From UBA7328 sp036479115 (GTDB lineage: Bacteria > Bacteroidota > Bacteroidia > Chitinophagales > Saprospiraceae): a stretch of DNA of 23,504 nt. This document shows, one piece after another, positions 7,552-14,755 of this stretch (position 1 is the stretch's first letter; every line of letters starts with the position of its first letter). The stretch is taken from positions 1-23,504 of the forward strand of contig JAZGFD010000191.1 of assembly GCA_036479115.1 (NCBI GenBank), written 5' to 3'. The notes below the pieces were generated by a model. That model worked only from the letters and a program-made list of their open reading frames with translations. It had not been told where the DNA came from and did not search any database. The translations under genes and the position numbers were made by a program.

Positions 7552-7789
7552 GTAACTACCCAGGTGGTGTGCTTTTGATACCCTTCTGCCAAACAAGCAG
7601 TTAAAAAGTTGCTATTTTATTGCTAGACACAGGCTATTTTTGTATTAAAAGCAGCGCTATTTCTAATTTATTTTATGTGTTAGAGAATCTCGATTATATT
7701 GCCACATCTTCGATTTGAGACATAAATTGCCGAAGTATAGTGATAAAAGAACTTTTTTTAACCAAAATTGATACTACCTGAGTAGTTAC
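7552..7789 (+). mobile_element. IS66-type MITE, 238-bp copy with perfect 8-bp target duplication
   Basis: The element starts with GTAACTACCCAGGTGGTGTG and ends with TACTACCTGAGTAGTTAC, terminal inverted repeats of about 16 bp. The octamer TTTTTATT lies directly outside both ends (7544-7551 and 7790-7797). GTAA termini with 8-bp duplications are typical of the IS66 family. The inside has no coding capacity. It includes a 38-bp block (7679-7716) that recurs on the opposite strand at 11282-11319 with 35 identical bases, at the same distance from the left end (127 against 126 bp). It sits between the divergent genes acpH and the M28 peptidase. Confidence 0.88.
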
Positions 7790-7872
7790 TTTTTATTTAA
7801 TATATACGCAATGTGGCCTTTATTCTTAAAAAGGACGAAATTGGGCACGAATATCTAAAAATAGAAAGAGTT

Positions 7873-9357
7873 TTGATTAAAAAAAGAATAAAATCAATCC
7901 ATATCATATTGGTAGTATTTCTGGTGATCAGTAATATTTCTGGACAGTCCGAAGTTCAAAAAGTTACTTCCACAGTGACTAAAAATAGGGTAAAAGCACA
8001 CCTCACTTTTATTGCTTCTGATGAGCTGAAGGGGCGTGATGTGGGCTCAGATGGCATTGGTACAGCAGCTATGTACATCAAGACCCAGCTTATGAGTTAT
8101 GGAGTATCTACATCACCAAATATGGAAAGTTATTTTCAAAATGTGACTTTGGTAACTTTAGATCCTCCTTCAGATGGAACAATTCTTATAGGCGATCTGA
8201 AAATGACATTTCCTGATGATTTTGTAGTACTTGGTGGTACAGATATAGATGCTGAATTGACCTCGGTTTTCGCTGATTTTAAAAACAAAAAAAGCATATC
8301 AATAAAAAAAGTAAAAGACAAAATAGTGGTTGCCATTTGTGGCGATGGCACTACTCAAAGTGTACAAGGATGGTTTTATCAATCAAAAGAAAGAATAGAA
8401 AAATTAAAAAAAGCAGGTGCCAAAGGCCTTATAGAGTTGTATCAATCCAATAAAGTGCCTTTTAAATTTCTAAAACAACAATTTAACAGAACTCAAACGT
8501 CGCTCAGCAGCGATGAAACTGATGATTTTTTACACTTGTGGGTGAATGCTAGCACACCCGAAAAGGTGGCCCCTTTAAAAGAAAAAAGCACCCTCAATCT
8601 AGACATCAAAGTGCCAGATTACAACTCTGTAATGAGTAAAAATGTAGTGGGGTATGTAGAAGGCAACGACCCTCTACTTAAGAATGAATATATCGTATAT
8701 TCTGCTCATTATGATCATATAGGTATAGGCAAACCAAATGCTGAAATGGACTCTATTTATAATGGTGCAAGAGACAATGCGGTAGGTGTAACGGCTATTC
8801 TGGAATTGGCTCGAAACATTGCAAAGTATCCTACTAAAAGGTCAGCTCTATTTGTATTTTTTACAGCAGAAGAAAAGGGGTTGCTAGGCAGCAAGTACTT
8901 TGTAGATCATGCACCTGTCCCGTTAGAAAATATTGTTTACAATTTTAATATTGATAATGGTGGTTATAATGACACAACCATAGTATCTGTAATAGGATTA
9001 GAACGGACTACTGCGGAATCTGATATTCAGGATGCATGTAAAGCTTTTGGGTTGCAAGGAATAGAAGACCCTGCTAAAGAACAAGGGCTTTTTGATCGAT
9101 CCGATAATGTAAATTTTGCCAAAAAAGGAATTCCTGCTCCTACATTTAGCCTAGGATTTAGATCATTCGATGCTGAAATATTTAAGTATTACCACCAAGC
9201 TGGAGATGAAGTAAATACTTTGAATTTAAATTATTTATTGAAATATTTTAGAGCATACACTCTTGCATCTCGAAATATAGCCAATGCCCAGGAATCACCA
9301 TTTTGGGTAAAAAATGATAAATATTATAAAGCTGGTAAAAAGCGCTATAAAAAGTAA
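7873..9357 (+). CDS. exported M28-family zinc metallopeptidase
   Basis: From a TTG start at 7873 the product is 494 residues, opening MIKKRIKSIHIILVVFLVIS with a signal peptide that ends near NISGQ. An AGAAAGAG purine stretch precedes the TTG. The frame also opens at a GTG at 7813, but that adds 20 charged residues in front of the signal peptide. The catalytic core has the M28 zinc ligands and acid in order: His279 (AHYDHIG), Asp301 (GARDNAVG), Glu333-Glu334 (TAEEKGLLGS), Asp361 (NIDNGG) and His441 (YYHQAGDE). Residues about 130-230 look like an inserted protease-associated domain. Such enzymes are aminopeptidases or carboxypeptidases acting outside the cytoplasm; the specificity cannot be told. 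The gene begins 84 bp after the MITE (24 bp if the GTG is used). Confidence 0.9.
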   Translation: MIKKRIKSIHIILVVFLVISNISGQSEVQKVTSTVTKNRVKAHLTFIASDELKGRDVGSDGIGTAAMYIKTQLMSYGVSTSPNMESYFQNVTLVTLDPPSDGTILIGDLKMTFPDDFVVLGGTDIDAELTSVFADFKNKKSISIKKVKDKIVVAICGDGTTQSVQGWFYQSKERIEKLKKAGAKGLIELYQSNKVPFKFLKQQFNRTQTSLSSDETDDFLHLWVNASTPEKVAPLKEKSTLNLDIKVPDYNSVMSKNVVGYVEGNDPLLKNEYIVYSAHYDHIGIGKPNAEMDSIYNGARDNAVGVTAILELARNIAKYPTKRSALFVFFTAEEKGLLGSKYFVDHAPVPLENIVYNFNIDNGGYNDTTIVSVIGLERTTAESDIQDACKAFGLQGIEDPAKEQGLFDRSDNVNFAKKGIPAPTFSLGFRSFDAEIFKYYHQAGDEVNTLNLNYLLKYFRAYTLASRNIANAQESPFWVKNDKYYKAGKKRYKK

Positions 9358-9513
9358 AACATACGGCTTCTCGGAAGTCGGGGCACCGTTTTAATCAATG
9401 TGATACAACCAGAGGATTCTGCGAAATAGTGCTTAGATCACCTCCGGGTTTGATCGCCATTCCTTAAATGTAAAATAGCTTCGTTTAGTAAAAAAATAGC
9501 ATTATTTTTTGTT

Positions 9514-9538
9514 AAAAAGCGCCCACCTGAATAGTCAC
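9514..9538 (-). repeat. MITE left end, solo, reverse orientation
   Basis: On the minus strand this reads GTGACTATTCAGGTGGGCGC followed by TTTTT, matching the family left arm. Further in, an A/T-rich stretch with GCTATTTTTTTA resembles the interior of the 7552 copy. No matching right end was found between the peptidase stop and here, so it is a truncated copy. The stretch 9358-9513 holds nothing else I can name. Confidence 0.55.
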
Positions 9539-9563
9539 CTTGAATCCATTGGCATTAATATCA

Positions 9564-10706
9564 TTAAAACTTCCTCCCTTTCCATTCAAAACCAGAATTT
9601 ATAAGTGACATAGTTCCTAATATAACGATATATACCATTTGTATTAAGGCGTAAAACGGAACAAATACAACTGATATTGAAAACCGAAAATATTCAATAG
9701 CTGATTTTAAAAGCCAAGTGTCAGCCGCAATTTTTATAAAAAATAAAATTGCTACAATGCCCCAAAGACTTCCTTTCTTAATCAAAACGAGAAAGAAAAA
9801 GGTCAAACAAATAAGGTAAAAAATATAAATCATTCCTGTCCTTATTGTCAACCTTTCATTAGAATATGTTTGGTTTTTGGATGCCCACCTTAGCCTTTGT
9901 TCAAATAAATTTTGCCATGACACCTCTGGGAATGTGGTTACTATTGCTTCTTTAGTTTTAATAAAACCCACTTTTTGGGGATACTTTTCAGCTATAGATT
10001 GAATTAAAAACACATCATCACCTGAAGCCATTTTTATCCCTTGAAGGTGTTGATATTGCTCATATATTGTTTTTCTTACCATCATATTGGCTCCGTTAGC
10101 CAGATAAGTTTTGCGAGACCAAATGCCACTGGCTGTCCAAAGCATAGTGCCAGCAGTATCTAGTGCTTGAAAATTTTGTATAATGCTATTATTAGAAGCA
10201 TATTTTATTGGCCCAGTGATCATATGAAATTCACCATTCTCGCAATAAGAAGTCATTGCTCTAATCCAAGTAGGCAAGACCAATACATCGGCATCTGTAA
10301 AGAGTAGTAATTCTCCTTTTGATTTCTTAGTAGCCAATGCTAATGCTGCTTTTTTAAACGAATGAATATGCTGTAAACTTTTAATGTGATTCTTCAATTT
10401 GTATATCACCAAATTTTGTATCTCAAGGTTTTCAGCTAGGGCAACGGTGTTATCATCCGAATGGTCATCAATAAGTAATATTTCATATTTATCCAATGGA
10501 TAATCGGTAGCTATTATGCTTTTAAGACAATCTGAAATGTTATTTTCTTCATTACGAGCTGATATAATAACTGATACGAATGGGAAATTTAGTATTTGGC
10601 AATAAGTGGTCTCATTTTTTTTACTCCAATCACTTCTAATTTTTAAAATAAATACAGCATAGTCTATTGCTAGAAAAAAAGAAACGAAAGCAAAAAAATA
10701 GGTCAT
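9564..10706 (-). CDS. membrane glycosyltransferase, family 2
   Basis: The product has one N-terminal membrane segment (starting MTYFFAFVSFFLAIDYAVF), a cytoplasmic GT-A domain and at least two C-terminal membrane segments. The GT2 signatures are present: VSVIISARNEENN at the nucleotide-binding strand, LLIDDHSDD, a DAD metal-binding triad in LLFTDADV, and the QRLRW motif typical of processive or lipid-linked family-2 enzymes. It probably transfers sugars from nucleotide donors during polysaccharide or glycolipid synthesis; the sugar is unknown. The frame is open from 10838, but the first 44 codons cover a GC-rich hairpin (10798-10826) and lack membrane character. I therefore place the start at the ATG at 10706 (380 residues); an ATG at 10751 is an alternative. 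No other sugar gene is adjacent. Confidence 0.86.
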   Translation of the reverse strand: MTYFFAFVSFFLAIDYAVFILKIRSDWSKKNETTYCQILNFPFVSVIISARNEENNISDCLKSIIATDYPLDKYEILLIDDHSDDNTVALAENLEIQNLVIYKLKNHIKSLQHIHSFKKAALALATKKSKGELLLFTDADVLVLPTWIRAMTSYCENGEFHMITGPIKYASNNSIIQNFQALDTAGTMLWTASGIWSRKTYLANGANMMVRKTIYEQYQHLQGIKMASGDDVFLIQSIAEKYPQKVGFIKTKEAIVTTFPEVSWQNLFEQRLRWASKNQTYSNERLTIRTGMIYIFYLICLTFFFLVLIKKGSLWGIVAILFFIKIAADTWLLKSAIEYFRFSISVVFVPFYALIQMVYIVILGTMSLINSGFEWKGRKF

Positions 10707-10797
10707 GAAATGAAACACAATTGTATCCCCAAAGATGCAAATTGGATACATAAAATGGAAATGTGAAAGGTAGATATTTGAGGATGTGAAATAAAAT

Positions 10798-10826
10798 GGG
10801 GCGGTGTACCCCCCAGTAACCGCCCC
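10798..10826 (-). terminator. GC-rich hairpin, terminator- or attenuator-like
   Basis: GGGGCGGT (10798-10805) and ACCGCCCC (10819-10826) form a perfect 8-bp stem with a 13-base loop. On the minus strand ATTTTATTT follows, as in an intrinsic terminator, whereas on the plus strand no T-run follows. It lies 92 bp upstream of the proposed glycosyltransferase start, so it could end upstream minus-strand transcripts or act in the leader of that gene. Confidence 0.5.
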
Positions 10827-10900
10827 GAAATTCTCCAATACTTAATCCCTTAAGTATTTTCAAAAGTTAAAGAACTGTAATGCGTACTGCACATATCTTG

Positions 10901-10994
10901 CCAATAATGGAAACGACGGAATAGCTGCAACTTCGCATCCGGTTATGAGAGGTCTATTTGGAGATCACACTCATCTGGGTGTGATGATTTTTTT
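10901..10994 (+). ncRNA. candidate small RNA ending in an intrinsic terminator
   Basis: The 94-bp segment ends in a good intrinsic terminator. A -7-like box, TATCTTG, lies at 10894-10900 with no clear -33 element. Inside are GC-richer short segments (for example GCAACTTCGCATCCGG) that are unlike the surrounding AT-rich spacer, and no reading frame of note. It does not fit tRNA, SRP RNA, 6S RNA or RNase P as I know them. It may equally be a leader of the short reading frame at 11037. Confidence 0.25.
10964..10994 (+). terminator. intrinsic terminator
   Basis: ATCACAC (10964-10970) pairs with GTGTGAT (10979-10985). The stem can be extended inward by a T-G and a C-G pair, leaving a four-base loop. 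GA and a run of seven Ts (10988-10994) follow. No plus-strand coding gene lies directly upstream, which is why a non-coding transcript is suggested. Confidence 0.7.
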
Positions 10995-11036
10995 CGATTA
11001 ATACGGTTATATTTTACATATTTTACTCGGAAGTAA

Positions 11037-11228
11037 ATGGAGGCAGTAGAATATAGTATTACTCCTGATGACTCGAATAATTCAGGCACTTCTCCAGAAG
11101 AATTTATTGGCAATCAAGATGATTGACATTTTAATGAAATTGTAGGCCAGAAGCCACTACATGTATGGACAATACTTGAAAATCCCGCAGGTATTTTTGC
11201 AGCATTTAATCTCAAAATTAGGGATTAG
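11037..11228 (+). pseudogene. short reading frame interrupted by an in-frame TGA
   Basis: An ATG at 11037, preceded by CGGAAG and directly by an in-frame TAA, opens a 29-codon frame (MEAVEYSITPDDSNNSG...) that stops at TGA 11124-11126. The same frame then continues without interruption for 33 codons (HFNEIVGQKPLHVWTILENP...) to TAG at 11226-11228. Both halves look protein-like in composition, which suggests a 63-residue small protein broken by one nonsense mutation. No family is recognised. Selenocysteine readthrough is unlikely without supporting machinery. Chance openness of a short frame remains possible. Confidence 0.3.
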
Positions 11229-11280
11229 AAGTATGTGTTTTACACTACTCTTTTCTGCCATATTTCAGTTATTAGGAATG

Positions 11281-11445
11281 TAAATCGAAGATATGGCGAC
11301 ATAATCGAGATTCTCTAACCAATAAAATAGGTTTGAAAAAGCCCGGCCATTCTATCTCAAATGAGCTTTATATGGTAAATAAATAACAATTTTTTTACCT
11401 GCTTATGGGTAGACAGACCTCAAAAGCGCTCAGCTGAAAAGTTAC
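11281..11445 (-). mobile_element. truncated long-form MITE copy
   Basis: Read on the minus strand from 11445, the left end is GTAACTTTTCAGCTGAGCGC, followed by TTTTGAGGTCTGTCTACC and AAGCAGG as in the copy at 894. It continues to the 38-bp core at 11319-11282, which is shared with the copy at 7552 at the same internal distance. Beyond 11281 the similarity stops and no right end is seen. Its left terminus is 13 bp from the stop codon of the peroxidase gene. Confidence 0.65.
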
Positions 11446-11458
11446 AAAGCCAACTTAT

Positions 11459-13831
11459 TTATCTCTTTACAACAAACTTTACTGACTCTACGGATCCAGA
11501 TTCATGAGCAATAGTCACAATATAAGTGCCTGATAACCATTGACTTACGTTGATAACATCTGGCATGTCGTTTATCTTGCCACTGCGTATCACCTGTCCT
11601 AATGTATTCAATATGGCATATTTCCCATTTTTACTCTTGTCTATCCCGATGAAGGAAACAACATCAGAAGTAGGGTTAGGATAAACTGTTAATTTTATTA
11701 TTTCTATTATCGGAGCCGATCTACTTTTGGCCTCATTCGCGGTAAGCGACGATGACCCACCAAACATGACTGTGTAATCTTCGATTTCTCCGTACTGGAT
11801 ATTGTGGCAAGGGTCGCTATATCTAAAAATTCCCATCATTACTCTCATACGGGTTTGTTCCACACCTTCTTCACTGCTTACTCTGATCACACTATTAATC
11901 TCAGATCTACTTACTTTAGAAAGTAACAGTTCGTCATTTGAGAAATGACCATCTTTATTGGTATCAATCCATACTTTCCAGAGTTTTTTAAAAGGGTAAT
12001 ATTTGGACCCTGCAGCAAGGGAAATGTAGTTTCTTCCTTCTTTCAGTGACAATACTTTATCTGTATAGTCACTATATCCTGACCTCTCACCATTAAAGTG
12101 ATAATCATCATTGATACCGACGCCATCAATCCACTCATAATTAGAATTGTGAGCAATTACATCACAATATTCTACATCATCAGGAGGTGTACAATATCCT
12201 TTATAAAATACATTATCCATATTTTTCACACCAGTATTTCTTCTCATTACATCAGCTAAACGGGTATGAGATATTTCATTTCTATCATTTCTAGAAATAA
12301 ATCTATCTCTGGTATAGTAGAATCTATCTGCCCTTCTAATTCTTTTAAATTGCAGTGATAACACCTTTTGTATGGTTTTTCCAAAAGGACTATTTGTAGC
12401 GTGATCTTCAGCTAACATGCCTACCCATGCGTCTATTTTATCTACACTGCCATAGGCCATTTTTAATTTTTGTTGTAGTTCTTTATCTGAAGTTATCTGT
12501 CTAAATCGTCTGTATTTTCTAAGTCCATACTGTTGTCTCAGTTTATTATAGCTGTGTAGTCCATGATCCCTGCCTCTTTGTATATTTAATGCTGCTAAAT
12601 CCAAGCCACCTGCTCCTGGAGGGCCAAAAAGAAAACTTCTTATAGCTGATACCAGATTTAAATCTACAGCTTGCTGTTCTTGGTTAGTCAGTCCTCTCAA
12701 AATACCATCTACTCCATTTTGTTGTATGAAAGAAGGGTTAAAAAATGATTGAGCTAAAGTTAACTCTTCACTGATTTCTCCACATTCATCAGGTATGATT
12801 TGTAGTGTTTCTGATACCATCGTATGGCCTATTCTATATGCTGCTGTGGCAAAAGAATTAAATATTTCGGGAGACCTCCAACGTCTATAAGATGAAGACC
12901 CCAAGTTTAATCCAAGAATGGGAGCCAATTCATTATAAAATATAGACTGAATAATTCCTCCTACAATCTTTCGGGCATAATGATAATTGGTTTCATCATC
13001 ACAGCTACCTTGAGCTATAAGATCATCACATATCCTATTGTGTTCTCTTACAAATATGGTATGTAAAGCCGTAAGTCCTGGCTGCTCATTGGCTCTTATA
13101 TCTCCTGCTACAAAAAGCACTCTCATATTTCCATTGTGATCTCTATCCATATCCATATGAGGTGCTGATTGGTCTGGTGTCTCTTTACAATCACCTGTAG
13201 CGGTATTACATGGCAGCAGATCGCCATTGGGGGTAGAATAAACTTTGAGCTTGCCACATGCTCCAGAACGCAACCATTTTGCTCGGTCTTCATCACTGCC
13301 ATATACCATGCTGGCATCCATCCATGATGTGATAGCATTTGTCTGTTGTCTTGGGTTTCGTCTGCCAGTGCCAGTGCCTTCTTGGGCTTTTGATCTGCTA
13401 AAAGGTATCATGACCATACCTGTATGCATTGGGTCAAATAAAGGGTCACCTTGAGGCACAAAAATAGGGGCAAATTCACCTCCTCCTTCTGAGAAAGAAA
13501 GATCGTGATCTATAAATTGCATGAATGTAAATACTAGTGAACTGTGACCATATCGATTGGTTTTGCCTTCCTTTTGATGACATAGTAAGTTAGATAAAGC
13601 CCTAGGATTTGGGCCTTCTTTCATCCCTGAGCCATTGCTTTTATAATTAGCATAGCCTTTCCTCAGAAATTGAACTCCAGCTTTCCCTTCGTTTTCGTGT
13701 GAAAGATCATTAAAGGACCCATTAAAGGTTCTATTTTTATAATAATCTACATCTGTTTGTGATATGACTGGCACTGATATTAATAGTGCTACAGATAAGA
13801 CTATTGTCTTTAAGTTGTTAAAATTACACAT
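11459..13831 (-). CDS. secreted animal-type haem peroxidase with GEVED and T9SS sorting domains
   Basis: The 790-residue product has a signal peptide (about residues 1-24, ending VISQ) and an animal-peroxidase domain over roughly residues 30-540. Key residues match myeloperoxidase-type enzymes: distal Asp108-His109 in FIDHDL, Arg246 and Glu249 in IRANEQPGL before FVREHN, proximal His336 in YRIGHTMV, and NIQRGRDHG near 417-424. DASMVYGSD (about 172-180) resembles the calcium loop. The methionine that forms the sulfonium haem link in myeloperoxidase is a glutamine here (Gln250). Residues about 580-690 form a GEVED domain (WIDTNKDG, GEIEDYTV). The last 75 or so residues (VYPNPTSD ... VKFVVKR) are a type A T9SS sorting domain, so the enzyme should be exported to the surface or released. 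It probably oxidises halides or organic substrates with peroxide. The gene stands alone. Confidence 0.93.
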   Translation of the reverse strand: MCNFNNLKTIVLSVALLISVPVISQTDVDYYKNRTFNGSFNDLSHENEGKAGVQFLRKGYANYKSNGSGMKEGPNPRALSNLLCHQKEGKTNRYGHSSLVFTFMQFIDHDLSFSEGGGEFAPIFVPQGDPLFDPMHTGMVMIPFSRSKAQEGTGTGRRNPRQQTNAITSWMDASMVYGSDEDRAKWLRSGACGKLKVYSTPNGDLLPCNTATGDCKETPDQSAPHMDMDRDHNGNMRVLFVAGDIRANEQPGLTALHTIFVREHNRICDDLIAQGSCDDETNYHYARKIVGGIIQSIFYNELAPILGLNLGSSSYRRWRSPEIFNSFATAAYRIGHTMVSETLQIIPDECGEISEELTLAQSFFNPSFIQQNGVDGILRGLTNQEQQAVDLNLVSAIRSFLFGPPGAGGLDLAALNIQRGRDHGLHSYNKLRQQYGLRKYRRFRQITSDKELQQKLKMAYGSVDKIDAWVGMLAEDHATNSPFGKTIQKVLSLQFKRIRRADRFYYTRDRFISRNDRNEISHTRLADVMRRNTGVKNMDNVFYKGYCTPPDDVEYCDVIAHNSNYEWIDGVGINDDYHFNGERSGYSDYTDKVLSLKEGRNYISLAAGSKYYPFKKLWKVWIDTNKDGHFSNDELLLSKVSRSEINSVIRVSSEEGVEQTRMRVMMGIFRYSDPCHNIQYGEIEDYTVMFGGSSSLTANEAKSRSAPIIEIIKLTVYPNPTSDVVSFIGIDKSKNGKYAILNTLGQVIRSGKINDMPDVINVSQWLSGTYIVTIAHESGSVESVKFVVKR

Positions 13832-14160
13832 GGTTGCTACTGTTTAATTTGCTTCAAACCTATTCAATATGTAGGCCAGAGGACATTTTGAGCCTGGGCA
13901 AATATGGATGTCACCTTACAATTAAGAATTATTTCTGAAGTTATGACACCAATCTTACTTTCTTTCAGATGAAGTGTGGAGGGGTAACTTGCCAAATATG
14001 CAATTCGAATAGTCTTTTTGGCACAATTTTTTTTGACATAAATTTTCCTAAGCTAGCTGTATCTCATCATACATAGCTAATGTATAGTTACCTCTCTGAG
14101 ATAATTAACGACAATCTAAAATGCCCCTTGCCAATGACATGACCAACATGTTTTGAGTAG
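13832..14160. other. intergenic region with possible decayed repeat ends
   Basis: This gap lies between the peroxidase start and the ribE stop and contains no convincing gene. GTAACTTGCC at 13984 and GAGTAGTTAC at 14155-14164 resemble MITE termini facing each other and would bound a 181-bp copy. The flanking octamers differ, however, and only about ten bases match at each end. The ribE stop codon falls inside the second of these motifs. Confidence 0.35.
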
Positions 14161-14745
14161 TTACTTTAAAATTGATTTCAAAATGTATTTGCCCAAAATG
14201 TCAAATTCTACATTAACCACGGTACCTATATCAGTGTATTGAAACACTGTATTATTATAAGTATATGGTATTATTGCTACTTGGAAGGTCTCATCATTAC
14301 AACTCACCAGGGTAAGGCTGGTACCATTTATTGTAATTGAGCCTTTTTCTATCAATAAGCCTTTGTGGCGATTGTTATAAGCAAAAGTATAGAGCCAACT
14401 TCCATGCAAATCTTTTTTAGCCGTGCAGGTAGCCACGTCATCGACATGTCCTTGCACGATATGACCATCGAGCCGATCGCCCAACCTCATGCACCGTTCC
14501 AAATTGATATAATTTCCTATTTCCCAGTGGTATAAAGTGGTTTTGTCTAGTGTTTCTTTTATTGCGGTAAGCGTGTGACAACCTTTTTGTAAAGACTCTA
14601 CGGTAAGGCATACACCATTGTGCGAAATGCTCTGATCCACTTGTAGCTCATCCGAAATAGAAGACGAGATAGTCAAAATCCTATTTGTTCCTGACCAGGA
14701 TATTTTTTCTACCATTCCTATTACCTCTACAATCCCTGTAAACAT
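14161..14745 (-). CDS. ribE: riboflavin synthase, alpha chain
   Basis: This 194-residue enzyme dismutates two 6,7-dimethyl-8-ribityllumazine molecules to riboflavin and a pyrimidine, the last step of riboflavin synthesis in the cytoplasm. It opens with the diagnostic MFTGIVE and contains the two tandem lumazine-binding barrels, marked by NGVCLTV (residues 43-49) and NGTSLTLV (about 144-151). GHIVQGHVD (94-102) lies at the start of the second half. The length is normal for the family. AAGGA overlaps the stop of the upstream T9SS gene, and the start codon follows that stop by only 10 bp, so the two are probably co-transcribed. It is the last gene of the minus-strand cluster; no FMN riboswitch is seen before it. 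The stop codon coincides with a motif like a MITE terminus (GTAACTAC). Confidence 0.96.
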   Translation of the reverse strand: MFTGIVEVIGMVEKISWSGTNRILTISSSISDELQVDQSISHNGVCLTVESLQKGCHTLTAIKETLDKTTLYHWEIGNYINLERCMRLGDRLDGHIVQGHVDDVATCTAKKDLHGSWLYTFAYNNRHKGLLIEKGSITINGTSLTLVSCNDETFQVAIIPYTYNNTVFQYTDIGTVVNVEFDILGKYILKSILK

Positions 14746-14755
14746 ATTATATTCC

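Noticed and set aside
10707..10863. Short frame starting MKILKGLSIGEF and the first 44 codons of the long glycosyltransferase frame
   Set aside because: Both overlap a GC-rich hairpin and lack membrane or domain features. The glycosyltransferase domain organisation starts naturally at 10706. A leader peptide cannot be excluded but is unsupported.
10901..10994. tRNA, SRP RNA, 6S RNA or RNase P RNA
   Set aside because: No TPsiC arm, no SRP tetraloop or GGAAGG-type motif, and no RNase P conserved blocks could be found; only the terminator is convincing.
11124..11126. Selenocysteine at the in-frame TGA
   Set aside because: No SECIS-like hairpin is evident directly after the TGA and no selenoprotein family is recognised; a nonsense mutation or chance is simpler.
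13984..14164. A full 181-bp MITE copy between the peroxidase and ribE genes
   Set aside because: Only about ten terminal bases match on each side and the flanking octamers GTGGAGGG and TTTAAAAT do not agree, so it is noted only as possible remnants.
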